Assembly: GCF_001189845.1 (NCBI RefSeq)
Contig: NZ_LFLZ01000011.1
Span: 113,943 to 177,942, forward strand
Reading direction: 5' to 3'
DNA length: 64,000 nucleotides
Source of the DNA: Bradyrhizobium tropiciagri
Lineage (GTDB): Bacteria; Pseudomonadota; Alphaproteobacteria; Rhizobiales; Xanthobacteraceae
Positions 16,804 through 24,157 of the stretch are shown here, one piece after another. The notes under the pieces were generated by a model. That model was given only the letters and a program-made list of their open reading frames with translations. It was not told the origin of the DNA and searched no databases. Made by a program: the position numbers and the translations under genes. Position 1 is the stretch's first letter, and each line of letters starts with the position of its first letter.

Positions 16804-16951
16804 GGGCGTGGCTCACTGCTGGATCGGCACCATGCCGTGCAACTGGAATCACCGCAAGGCGATGGCGCACTACCTCCATCACGACGACGAGGCAAAGCAG
16901 GACGCGCAGATCAAGCGCATCAAGCGGCGCAAGCAAGCGGCCAGAAAGTGA
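16802..16951 (+). CDS. Short open frame, uncertain
   Basis: A 49-residue frame beginning MGVAHCWIGTMPCNWNHRKA and ending in a strongly basic tail (KRIKRRKQAARK). The clear sequence bias suggests that it is or was coding, perhaps the end of a larger protein. No good ribosome binding site; family not recognised. Confidence 0.35.
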   Translation: MGVAHCWIGTMPCNWNHRKAMAHYLHHDDEAKQDAQIKRIKRRKQAARK

Positions 16952-16956
16952 ACATT

Positions 16957-16991
16957 TGTCGGAATGGATTCCGCGCTCTTGTCGGAATGGA
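16957..16991. repeat. Two direct repeats TTGTCGGAATGGA
   Basis: The 12-base core TGTCGGAATGGA occurs at 16957-16968 and 16980-16991. Closely spaced repeats beginning TGT resemble multiple-repeat ends of some insertion sequences (IS21 type), but no transposase is present. Confidence 0.4.
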
Positions 16992-17023
16992 AATTAACAA
17001 GCCCGATAAGTACTTGAAATCAT

Positions 17024-17097
17024 TGGAGCGGGTGAAGGGAATCGAACCCTCGTATTCAGCTTGGAAGGCTGCTGCTCTACCATTGAGCTACACCCGC
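17024..17097 (-). tRNA. tRNA-Gly (anticodon TCC)
   Basis: A 74-base cloverleaf on the minus strand: acceptor GCGGGTG/CACCCGC, discriminator T, encoded CCA, anticodon loop CTTCCAA, T-loop TTCGATT. Its 3' end faces the decayed accessory region to the left, the usual polarity for islands inserted at tRNA genes. Confidence 0.95.
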
Positions 17098-17225
17098 ATC
17101 GAACGATCCCCTAACACGGCCCGACGGCCGCCTCAACCGCCTCGGCGGGCGTCCTTGTGCACAGGTCCATCGCAATATGCCCGCGTATTCCGCCGGTTCC
17201 TGGCGCGGACGGGCCGGATCGCGGC

Positions 17226-17255
17226 CTTAACAGCGGCAGATTCGCCACCTATATT
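17226..17255 (+). promoter_or_regulatory. Putative promoter of the sRNA-like unit
   Basis: CTTAAC (17226-17231), 18 bases, TATATT (17250-17255): a plausible housekeeping promoter with a weak -35 and a good -10. Confidence 0.35.
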
Positions 17256-17289
17256 GCTGGTCCCATCAACAAAGAAAGGAGGTGATCTA

Positions 17290-17334
17290 GTGTCTTGTCT
17301 CAAGCGCTGTCACCTCGCTGGGATCGCCCGCTAG
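17290..17334 (+). CDS. 14-residue leader-type peptide
   Basis: GTG 17290 opens a 14-codon frame, MSCLKRCHLAGIAR, ending with TAG at 17332-17334. The Shine-Dalgarno match is unusually long (15 bases) and spaced seven bases from GGAGG to the start. The peptide has two Cys, one His and basic residues. It sits within the candidate sRNA; no structural gene follows before the terminator. Confidence 0.5.
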   Translation: MSCLKRCHLAGIAR

Positions 17335-17400
17335 GCGCTGAGCAATCAGCCTGGCATCGGGGCGCTCTCAGCCCTGGACCAGCGAGACATCAAAACCGGG

Positions 17401-17434
17401 GGCGCGGCGGAAGCAACTCCGCCGCGCCTTTTTT
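17401..17434 (+). terminator. Strong intrinsic terminator
   Basis: An 11-base perfect GC stem (GGCGCGGCGGA / TCCGCCGCGCC), loop AGCAAC and six T. Confidence 0.9.
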
Positions 17435-17554
17435 GCTGTTCGAGCGGCGCGATTCGCCGGCGCCATGCGACCTGCGGGATACCTTGTCGCAGCATAAAAT
17501 CGGTCCGATCCGCTACACATGAAATGTCGGCGTCGGCGGGCGCGGGACGTCCTA

Positions 17555-17604
17555 GAGCATGATCCGGAAAAGTGCGAAGCGGTTTTCCGGAATAGATCGT
17601 GCTC
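17555..17604. repeat. GAGCATGATC palindromic element (copy A)
   Basis: GAGCATGATCCGGAAAAGTG...GATCGTGCTC, an imperfect palindrome with an inner CGGAAAA/TTTTCCG stem. A second copy lies at 50906-50950. This type of element is frequent between Bradyrhizobium genes. Confidence 0.8.
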
Positions 17605-17656
17605 GAACATCATCGCGCGTCAGCGCCTGCCGCATCAGAAATGAGGAGTTCACTAG

Positions 17657-18043
17657 ATGCTTTATGCCATCCTGGCCTATCACGTCGAAGCCGAGGTCAA
17701 GTCGTGGAATGCCGATGAGGACGCAGCCGTGATGGCTGGCCTGCGCGAGGTCCATCAACGGCTGAAGGGCCGGCTCGGCCCGGCTGCACGGCTCGGCGAG
17801 ACCCGCAAGGCCAGCACCCTGCGCGGGCCGGGCCACGGCGTCGTGATCGATGGACCGTTCGCGGAAACCAAGGAGCAACTGCTCGGCTTCTACGTGATCA
17901 ATTGCGCCGATGAAGCGGAGGCGATCGCCGCGGCGCGCGACTTGCGCAGCGTCAATCCGTCGGCCGTCTACGAGATTCGCGCGCTGAAGCTCTTTATCCC
18001 CGGCGCGGCATTTCCGGAGACCGCAGGCCCGAGCGACGCCTAG
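17657..18043 (+). CDS. YciI-like (YCII domain) protein
   Basis: A 128-residue protein of the YCII-related family. The core runs from MLYAILAYHVEAEV to about residue 110, with the typical VIDGPFAETKEQLLGFYVIN stretch containing the conserved GPFAE motif and an ARDLRSVNPSAVYEIRAL end. Family members have a ferredoxin-like fold with a His/Asp pair; many are of unknown activity. Complete and alone. Confidence 0.88.
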   Translation: MLYAILAYHVEAEVKSWNADEDAAVMAGLREVHQRLKGRLGPAARLGETRKASTLRGPGHGVVIDGPFAETKEQLLGFYVINCADEAEAIAAARDLRSVNPSAVYEIRALKLFIPGAAFPETAGPSDA

Positions 18044-18051
18044 CAATCTGT

Positions 18052-18459
18052 TCAGCGGCTGGAGCGCTTCGGCAATTTCGGCAGCTTGCTCGGATCGAAC
18101 TTCGGCATCAGCAGATCCGGCGGCGGCTCGGGCGTCACGTCCTGGCTCGGAATCAGCGTCACCTCGAAGGCGAGATCGGGCACGGCGTCGGCCCTGCCGG
18201 TGGCGGTCGCGATCGCGCCGCTCGCGACTCCCTCGAGCCGCACCACGAGATCGTCGGTGCCGAACACTGTCTGATGACCTTCGGAGTGCCGCGTAGCGGT
18301 GAGGACGACGGAGAAGCGCTCGCCGTCGACCTCATAGGTGCCGTCGTAGCGCATGATGGCATCGCTGCCCCACAGCCTGCCGTCGGCGACGTGCACGGTG
18401 CCGGTGCCATCAGCGAGCGACGTGCGAAACCACGCCGCATAGGTGCCGTTCTTGAGCAT
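18052..18459 (-). CDS. GrlR-like small protein
   Basis: A 135-residue protein whose first 90 residues (MLKNGTYAAWFRTSLADGTG, GSDAIMRYDGTYEVDGERF) match the beta-barrel of the GrlR family, named after a regulator of type III secretion but widespread in rhizobia without such systems. A Pro/Lys-rich tail (PKFDPSKLPKLPKRSSR) follows. An alternative ATG lies at 18474. It converges on the YciI gene, eight bases apart. Confidence 0.75.
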   Translation of the reverse strand: MLKNGTYAAWFRTSLADGTGTVHVADGRLWGSDAIMRYDGTYEVDGERFSVVLTATRHSEGHQTVFGTDDLVVRLEGVASGAIATATGRADAVPDLAFEVTLIPSQDVTPEPPPDLLMPKFDPSKLPKLPKRSSR

Positions 18460-18556
18460 GGAGCCTGTCTCCACCTGCTCCGTTTCTCCGCAAACGATCT
18501 GGGCACCGTTGCGTTAACAGGCGGTGAAGGAACCCGGCCTTCTCACGACCCTGCGC

Positions 18557-19354
18557 TCATTGGCCGTCGATCTGCCGTCCCATGATGGCGATCGCCTTCT
18601 GATAGACCCCTGCCGCGTTCCATGCCTCGATCGCGGCGAAGTTGGGTTCCCCGGGCTGATAGCCGGCGCCGGCGCGCCAGCCATTGGCGCGCAGGAAATT
18701 CGCCGTCGAGGCCAGCGCATTGGCGGCGACGTCGAGATTGCCGACACCATAGGCGAGGACGTTCTTCGGCATGAACTGGGTCTGGCCGATCTCACCATGC
18801 ATCGAACCGCGCGTGCTGCCGGACAGGCTGCCGCGATCGATCAGCTTCAGCGCGGCATAGAGCTGCTCGGTGAAGAACTCCGGACGCCGGCAGTCATAGG
18901 CAAGGGTTGCGATCGACGACAGCATGTTCTGGTTGCCGCGCTGGCTGCCGAAGCCGCTCTCCATGCCCCAGATCGCGATCAGCGGTCCCGGCGGCACGCC
19001 GTAGCGCTGCTGGATCGAGGCGAACATCGCCGCTTGCGACTGCTTCAGCGAACGGCCGCGCGCCACGATGGTCGCCGACCCCCGCTTGGCCATGAACTGC
19101 TCGAGCGACAGGCCGAAGCTGCGCTGGCCGCGATCCGCGGCAATCGTCGCGCTGGCATAATGCGCCTGCATCAGCGCGTCGATCGCGGTGGCGCCGACGC
19201 CCTTGGCCCGCGCCTCGCCGGCAAACTGTTCCTTCCAGGCTTCGAACCCGCCGGGCCCGTTGCCGCACTGCGCCGCGTTCGCCTCTGTGCCCAGCGTTGC
19301 AACCATCACGACGATGGCGAGCGCCGACGTCGCGATCTGCCAGCCCCTGATCAT
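18557..19354 (-). CDS. Lytic murein transglycosylase
   Basis: A 265-residue secreted enzyme cleaving peptidoglycan glycan strands. The signal peptide spans residues 1-27 (ends NAAQ). The catalytic domain includes WGMESGFGSQRGN with the acid Glu, LAYDCRRPEFF, SMHGEIGQTQFMP and NAWNAAGVYQKAIA. It is close to the MltB-like 'lytic murein transglycosylase' group but shorter (no C-terminal peptidoglycan-binding domain). GGAGGAGG precedes ATG 19354; the upstream frame extension is not coding. Confidence 0.88.
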   Translation of the reverse strand: MIRGWQIATSALAIVVMVATLGTEANAAQCGNGPGGFEAWKEQFAGEARAKGVGATAIDALMQAHYASATIAADRGQRSFGLSLEQFMAKRGSATIVARGRSLKQSQAAMFASIQQRYGVPPGPLIAIWGMESGFGSQRGNQNMLSSIATLAYDCRRPEFFTEQLYAALKLIDRGSLSGSTRGSMHGEIGQTQFMPKNVLAYGVGNLDVAANALASTANFLRANGWRAGAGYQPGEPNFAAIEAWNAAGVYQKAIAIMGRQIDGQ

Positions 19355-19592
19355 CCGAAACCTCCTCCGAAAAATGTGCCGCCGCCCCCGCGGGCGCGGC
19401 GCTGACGATGGCCTGACGTAGATGACCCGGCGATGAACGATCCGCCTCAGATTCGGCCGCGGATCGTCACGATATGTCGGCTGTGGCGAGTTGACCATCC
19501 CGGCCGATAGCCGCTCTACCGCATGGATGCCGCGTGACGGCGTCACACCTATCACTGTCGTCCCTGCCCTGGTGGGCTGAGCTCTCTCGGTT

Positions 19593-19715
19593 CGTCGTCC
19601 TGGCGAAAGCCAGGACCTATAACCACCGAATTCGATGATGAACGGGATCGTGGCCACGGCGTCGTGCAACAATTGAGATTTGGGGTAATAGGTCCTGGCT
19701 TTCGCCAGGACGACG
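19593..19715. repeat. Paired inverted repeat (REPIN-like)
   Basis: A 28-base arm at 19593-19620 (CGTCGTCCTGGCGAAAGCCA...) is perfectly inverted at 19688-19715, with 67 bases between. Each arm itself contains the palindrome GTCCTGGC-GAAA-GCCAGGAC. Typical mobile intergenic element of Bradyrhizobium. Confidence 0.85.
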
Positions 19716-19778
19716 ATGAGGATGGTTCTCGATTCCAGATGCCGCACAACGCAGTGTCATCGCCCGGTCGAAAACCCG

Positions 19779-20006
19779 CTAAGGCACCTCGCCTCGCCTC
19801 AATGGGCCGACGGTCTGCGGGCGGTTGAGGAAGAACTCGCGGTTGCCGAGTGCGGCCTCCGCATACTGGTCGATCGCGACGATGATCGCCTGCACGTGGT
19901 GATAGCACCAGCCTTCCCGCGTTGCCCTGTGCCGAACCTCGGCCAGTGCCTTGATCCAGGGCGCATGATCATCGCTGTCGTGGAAATACCGAAGCGGCTC
20001 TCTCAT
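19779..20006 (-). CDS. Small hypothetical protein, SOS operon gene 3
   Basis: A 75-residue protein, MREPLRYFHDSDDHAPWIKA..., with Trp, His and acidic residues well distributed and a central helix WCYHHVQAIIVAIDQYAEAA. GGAGG lies five bases before ATG 20006. It overlaps the previous small gene by 38 bases and is the last of three genes downstream of a LexA-box promoter. Family not recognised. Confidence 0.65.
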   Translation of the reverse strand: MREPLRYFHDSDDHAPWIKALAEVRHRATREGWCYHHVQAIIVAIDQYAEAALGNREFFLNRPQTVGPLRRGEVP

Positions 20007-20169
20007 CTTTCCTCCGGCAAATCACATCTTCCAGCTCGGCGCGCTTGCGCGACAGCAAGAGCTGCGCAGACGCACTGTCGCGCCCGGCACGCCTGAGCCG
20101 GTTCACGGATGAATCGAGCGCGCGCAACTCGGCGCGCAGCCGCTGCGTCCTGACGGCGTCATCAGGCAC
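19969..20169 (-). CDS. Small coiled-coil hypothetical protein, SOS operon gene 2
   Basis: A 66-residue Arg-rich helical protein (RTQRLRAELRALDSSVNRL, LLLSRKRAELEDVICRRK) with heptad-like spacing. The GTG at 20169 overlaps the preceding gene's stop by eight bases; an upstream ATG at 20253 would overlap it by 92. The start is uncertain. Probably translationally coupled within the operon. No function known. Confidence 0.5.
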   Translation of the reverse strand: MPDDAVRTQRLRAELRALDSSVNRLRRAGRDSASAQLLLSRKRAELEDVICRRKDERAASVFPRQR

Positions 20170-20458
20170 GCGCTTCGCCGGCGACGAGTTCTTTCTTCGC
20201 CGCGCGAAGAAAGATGGGTGTCGCGGCCCGGCAGCGCGGAGCAACGCTCGCATGCACGATGATCGGGTCGCGGTCGCCCAGCACGGCCCGCTCTTCGACC
20301 AGACGGCTCATCACCAGGCGCATCTTCAGGAGGTCCCCGGCAACGAAGGCGCAGTCCTCGTCCCGGTTGATCTGCTGTCGCATGATCGCCTCTGCCTCGA
20401 GCATGCTGACGCGCAGCGCCCTGATCTGCCTGCGAATTTCGCTGATACGGTTGTCCAT
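20162..20458 (-). CDS. Small coiled-coil hypothetical protein, SOS operon gene 1
   Basis: A 98-residue protein. Residues 1-60 form a likely coiled coil (ISEIRRQIRALRVSMLEAEA, LLKMRLVMSRLVEERAVLG), then a short basic tail. AGGAGG precedes ATG 20458. The promoter at 20487-20515 has a LexA box in its spacer, so it should be repressed by LexA and induced by DNA damage. The family is unknown to me; no known DNA-repair motif is visible. Confidence 0.7.
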   Translation of the reverse strand: MDNRISEIRRQIRALRVSMLEAEAIMRQQINRDEDCAFVAGDLLKMRLVMSRLVEERAVLGDRDPIIVHASVAPRCRAATPIFLRAAKKELVAGEARA

Positions 20459-20486
20459 GGCGGCCTCCTACTCACGGTGGAGGGCA

Positions 20487-20515
20487 ATTAGAACAAAACA
20501 AGAACGTCGAGTCAA
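20487..20515 (-). promoter_or_regulatory. Sigma-70 promoter with embedded LexA box
   Basis: On the minus strand, TTGACT (20515-20510), 17 bases, TCTAAT (20492-20487). Within the spacer, reaching the -10, lies GTTCTTGTTTTGTTC (20505-20491), an exact match to the alphaproteobacterial LexA site GTTC-N7-GTTC. LexA bound there would block RNA polymerase. Confidence 0.8.
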
Positions 20516-20856
20516 GTGATGACAAGCGGCGGAGCCGTCGTCGCGGATGGTGTCATCGAAACGCGATCAGGCCCGTTCCTTCTGCCGGAACCGCTGACAT
20601 CATGATGTTCACGGACTCAACGTGACGATGTTCGATGCAGCGAGATCCGCCACCGACGAACGCACATGGCCGGGGGTCACGCGAACGCACGCAAAGCACC
20701 GAGACGCAGCGAAGGCGCGACAGACCGTCACAGCCGACGGTCTCTGTCATTTTGCCGCCTTCTCCTCACCGGATATGCGCGTCGTCAAAGCTCCGAGTGC
20801 AGGCTGCTGCCGCAGACAAACAGCCGACACATGGCTGTGGAACAATGCACCATTAA

Positions 20857-20882
20857 AACTTGTCTACCTAAGTAGACAAGTT
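20857..20882. promoter_or_regulatory. 26-base perfect palindrome, operator-like
   Basis: AACTTGTCTAC-CTAA-GTAGACAAGTT, 11-base perfect arms, 40 bases before the NUDIX start. It is AT-richer than its surroundings and has the look of a dimeric-repressor operator. No regulator gene lies adjacent. Confidence 0.5.
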
Positions 20883-20921
20883 AGAATAGGGTCAGATTCT
20901 GTTTCGATCATTGCGCAGTAC

Positions 20922-21302
20922 ATGACCAAGTCCTCCAAGCTGGTTGCCGCGAAGCGCGGCAAGGTTCTTCTGGTTCGACGCCGATCTGACGGGCTGTGGA
21001 TGTTCCCCGGCGGCCGCAGGCGCGCGCGCGAGACCGGGAAGGATTGCATCAAGCGCGAGATCAAGGAAGAGCTGCCGAAGCTCAAGCTCGGCCGGCTCAG
21101 CCTCTGGAAGGAAGTGACGGCCAAGAACAAGCGTTCCGGCCGCAGGATGAGCGACGCGATCTTCATCGCCAAGAATGCCAAGGGACGGCTGGCGATCGGC
21201 GACAAGAAGGAGATCGACCGCGCCGCCTGGCAGAAGCCCCGCGGAATCCGCCTGACGGCGACCTCGCGCTACATCCGCGACCGGCTGTTTCCGAGAAAGT
21301 AG
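20922..21302 (+). CDS. NUDIX hydrolase
   Basis: A 126-residue NUDIX-fold pyrophosphohydrolase. The Nudix box is complete: GGRRRARETGKDCIKREIKE followed by EL (G-x5-E-x7-R-E-x2-E-E). The protein is shorter and more basic than MutT, with a C-terminal TSRYIRDRLFPRK helix, so the substrate (oxidised or regulatory nucleotide, dinucleoside polyphosphate) cannot be told. The frame is open upstream of ATG 20922 but lacks similarity. A palindromic operator-like site precedes it. Confidence 0.85.
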   Translation: MTKSSKLVAAKRGKVLLVRRRSDGLWMFPGGRRRARETGKDCIKREIKEELPKLKLGRLSLWKEVTAKNKRSGRRMSDAIFIAKNAKGRLAIGDKKEIDRAAWQKPRGIRLTATSRYIRDRLFPRK

Positions 21303-21464
21303 CAGCGCCGGAGATCGACGGGGGGCGCTGATTTCGGCGCCGCGATCTGGCGATTGCGCCGGCATATCTTGCTTATTTCTTGAGCTTCGCACTCCATTGA
21401 CGCGTGCTAGGAATGACGTGATCCGTTTCGTATCGGACCACGACATGAGCCCGAATCCGCCAGC

Positions 21465-22778
21465 ATGACCTTCCCCTCCAACCGCCAGCGGCGGCTATTC
21501 AGAATCGTCTCCGCGCGTTGGCAACGCCGGGCCATCTTCCTGCTGGGCGGCATTGCGGTCGGTGCGGCGGCTGTCGCGCTCGCGCAGCTCGCCGATTTGG
21601 CGCAGATCGCCTTTTCGGCGCTGGTGTCGCATTTCCGCTATGCCTCGCTGCTGCTCACGCCCGCCGGCTTCGCGCTGTCGGTCTTCCTGACCAATCGCTT
21701 CTTTCAGAACGCGCAAGGCAGCGGCATCCCGCAGGCGATCGCCGCCCGCCATCTGACCGACCAGACCGCGCGCGAAAGTCTGGTTTCGCTGCGCGTTGCG
21801 GCCGGCAAGATCCTGCTGACCCTGTTCGGCCTGCTGTGTGGCGCGTCGGTCGGGCGTGAGGGACCGACGGTGCAGATCGGCGCGTCGATCATGTTTGCGC
21901 TCGGCCGCTTCTCGCCCCGCCGCCAGCCCGGCCTGATCCTCGCCGGTGCGGCCGCGGGTGTCGCGGCAGCCTTCAACACGCCGCTCGCGGGAATCGTGTT
22001 CGGCATCGAGGAGATGAGCCGCGCCTTCGAGACACGAACCTCCAGCCTGATCATCGGCGCGGTGATCGCCGCGGGCCTGACCTCGCTCGCGCTGATGGGC
22101 AACTATACGTATTTCGGCACCAGCGCGACGGGCTTGCGCAACGGCGCCGACTGGCTCGCGATCCCGCTCTGCGGCGTAGCCGGCGGTCTGGCGGGCGGCG
22201 TGTTCAGCCGCATCCTAATCGCGACGGCACGCGGATTTGCCAATCCGGCCGGGCGCGCGATCAAGCGCTATCCGGTCGGCTTTGCCGCGATCTGCGGACT
22301 GGCGGCGGCGATCTGCGGGATTGCGTCCGACGGCGCGATCTACGGCACGGGATATCAGCAGGTGAAGTCCGCGCTCGAAGCCGGGTCACAATTGCCGACG
22401 AGCTTCAGCGTGTGGAAATTCCTCGCCACCACGTTCGCCTCGATCAGCGGCATGCCCGGCGGCATCTTCGCGCCCTCGCTCGCGGTCGGCGCCGGGCTCG
22501 GCTCCAACATTGCCCCGCTGTTTCACGGCGCGCCGCTGCCCGCCATCATGCTGCTCGGCATGGTTTCATACTTCGCAGGCGTGGTTCAGGCGCCCATTAC
22601 GGCCTTCGTGATCGTCACCGAGATGACCGACAATCACGCAATGGTGGTGCCGCTGATGGCCGCGGCCCTGATCGCGCATGCGAGCTCGCGCCTGATCTGC
22701 AAGGAAGGCGTCTATCACGCCCTCGCCAAGGGATTCATCGACCGGGCTTCGCCGGCGTACAAGACGACGCCGGCCTGA
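21465..22778 (+). CDS. ClC-family chloride channel or exchanger
   Basis: A 437-residue integral membrane protein with about ten hydrophobic helices. The three selectivity motifs are present: GSGIPQ (near residue 85), GREGPT with the gating Glu (near 128) and GGIFAPSLA (near 331). No C-terminal CBS domains. It moves chloride, probably in exchange for protons; fluoride selectivity is unlikely because the Glu of GREGP is kept. Its gene ends 20 bases from the convergent cyclase gene. Confidence 0.9.
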   Translation: MTFPSNRQRRLFRIVSARWQRRAIFLLGGIAVGAAAVALAQLADLAQIAFSALVSHFRYASLLLTPAGFALSVFLTNRFFQNAQGSGIPQAIAARHLTDQTARESLVSLRVAAGKILLTLFGLLCGASVGREGPTVQIGASIMFALGRFSPRRQPGLILAGAAAGVAAAFNTPLAGIVFGIEEMSRAFETRTSSLIIGAVIAAGLTSLALMGNYTYFGTSATGLRNGADWLAIPLCGVAGGLAGGVFSRILIATARGFANPAGRAIKRYPVGFAAICGLAAAICGIASDGAIYGTGYQQVKSALEAGSQLPTSFSVWKFLATTFASISGMPGGIFAPSLAVGAGLGSNIAPLFHGAPLPAIMLLGMVSYFAGVVQAPITAFVIVTEMTDNHAMVVPLMAAALIAHASSRLICKEGVYHALAKGFIDRASPAYKTTPA

Positions 22779-22798
22779 GATGTCCGGCCGATCAGACT

Positions 22799-23995
22799 TC
22801 AGCCGTTATAGGCAAACAGCTCGATCGGCTCGCTGAAGCCGCGCACCGCATGCTCGCCGGCATGTTCGAGTGCGAAATCGTGCTCGACCAGATCGGCAAA
22901 TGCGCGCGACAGCAGCACGTTCCTTTTCAACTGCTTGGTCAGCGCTTCGAGGCGCGAGGCCATGTTCACGGCAGGACCGATCACGGTGAAGTCGAGCCGG
23001 CTGCGCGACCCGATATTGCCGTACATGACGTCGCCGACATGAACGCCGATGCCGTAGTTCATCGGCGCCCGGCCCATCATGCTGTTCTTTTCGCTGAGCG
23101 CGGCCATCGCCAGCCGTGCCTCGGACACCGCGTGCAACAGGTTGGCGCAGGCCTTGGGCTCGCTGAGCGGGAAAATGGCGAGCAGCCCGTCGCCGATAAA
23201 TTTCAGGATTTCGCCGCCGTGCCGCGCGATCGGCTCCGACATCGCGTCGAAATAGTCGTTGAGGAGATCGATGACATCATCGCGCGGCCAGGAGTCCGAG
23301 ATCCGGGTGAAATCCCTGAGGTCGCAGATCATGATCGCGGCACGCACGGTGGTGCCGCTGCCCCGCCGCGTCGCGCCGGCCAGGATCATCTCGCCGGCAT
23401 GCGAGCCGACATAGGTCTCCAGCAGCGTCCGCGCCAGGCGGTTCTTCATCCGGATCTCGCTGACCAGCGCCAGCACCGGCATCACCTTCCGCAGCTCGGC
23501 GATATCAGCCTCATCGAAGCCGCCGGCACGGTCGGTCGCGAAGGTCACGACATGCCGCTTGCCGAGCGTATGCAGCAGCGGCCAGGCCACATAGTCGGTC
23601 AGGCCTTGCGCGCGCATATCGTCAAAGAGCGCGTGCTTGCGGCCCTGTGACGGGTCACGTTCGAGCTTCTCGCGCACCTCGTCCGCGCCCTGGTGGATCT
23701 CATAGACCGGACTGCCGATATATTCCGATCGCTGCTGGACATCGTAGTCGACCCGCGTGATCTCGGCCTCGCGCTTGCCGTCGGCCCAGATGATGCGGGC
23801 CCCGAGCCACTGCGGATGCTGGATCAAGAGATTCATCGTCGCCCGCTTGAGCGGGATGCCCCCGCCCTGCAGCCGGAGGCACAGCTCGGCGAAGATGTTG
23901 TCGATGAATCGCTGGTCGCGGGTCTGGTTGGTCAGCCAGTTCACAACGTCGCCGTCGGACTGCGGCGTAACGGAATCGATGTTGGGCGCGTTCAT
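22799..23995 (-). CDS. Class III adenylate/guanylate cyclase
   Basis: A 398-residue protein. The C-terminal half (about 200-385) is a class III catalytic domain: ICDLRDFTRISD (first metal Asp near 221), ILKFIGDGLLAIFPL (second Asp), GDVMYGNIGSRSRLDFTVIG and AVNMASRLEALTKQL. The N-terminal 190 residues form a soluble region lacking membrane helices (EITRVDYDVQQRSEYIGSPV, VTFATDRAGGFDEADI), similar to sensory regions of rhizobial cyclases. It probably makes cAMP. ATG 23995 is preferred over 24076. Confidence 0.88.
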   Translation of the reverse strand: MNAPNIDSVTPQSDGDVVNWLTNQTRDQRFIDNIFAELCLRLQGGGIPLKRATMNLLIQHPQWLGARIIWADGKREAEITRVDYDVQQRSEYIGSPVYEIHQGADEVREKLERDPSQGRKHALFDDMRAQGLTDYVAWPLLHTLGKRHVVTFATDRAGGFDEADIAELRKVMPVLALVSEIRMKNRLARTLLETYVGSHAGEMILAGATRRGSGTTVRAAIMICDLRDFTRISDSWPRDDVIDLLNDYFDAMSEPIARHGGEILKFIGDGLLAIFPLSEPKACANLLHAVSEARLAMAALSEKNSMMGRAPMNYGIGVHVGDVMYGNIGSRSRLDFTVIGPAVNMASRLEALTKQLKRNVLLSRAFADLVEHDFALEHAGEHAVRGFSEPIELFAYNG

Positions 23996-24157
23996 GGCTG
24001 GCTCCGGAGCGGCGGGTGGGGTCGGCACGCGATATGTCGTGCTTCCGCCCGGCCGCGTCAACGCCGCCAAGAGCAATGTGATCGGCTAAATCGGCGCCAC
24101 CGGCTTCCGCGTGACGACGCGAGAACGAGCGCTCTGCCCGCGAGCGTGCTCAGGCGC

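Larger units (their letters stand above)
17262..17434 (+). ncRNA. Candidate sRNA with embedded leader ORF
   Basis: A stand-alone transcription unit of about 170 bases is predicted from the promoter at 17226-17255 and the terminator at 17401-17434, with no other gene inside. It contains AGAAAGGAGGTGATC (17273-17287), a perfect complement of the expected alphaproteobacterial 16S rRNA 3' tail, followed after two bases by a GTG codon. It may correspond to one of the small RNAs catalogued for the Bradyrhizobium/Rhodopseudomonas lineage. The 5' end is estimated. Confidence 0.55.

Noticed and set aside
1..17100. Integrase or transposase to prove an island
   Set aside because: None found on either strand; the island idea rests only on gene decay, content and the tRNA position.
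16672..17334. 220-codon plus-strand frame
   Set aside because: It runs straight through tRNA-Gly; only its last 14 codons have a proper start signal and were kept as the leader ORF.
18459..18520. AACG-N16-GTTAA as an EcfG promoter of the GrlR-like gene
   Set aside because: The -35 matches only three of five bases.
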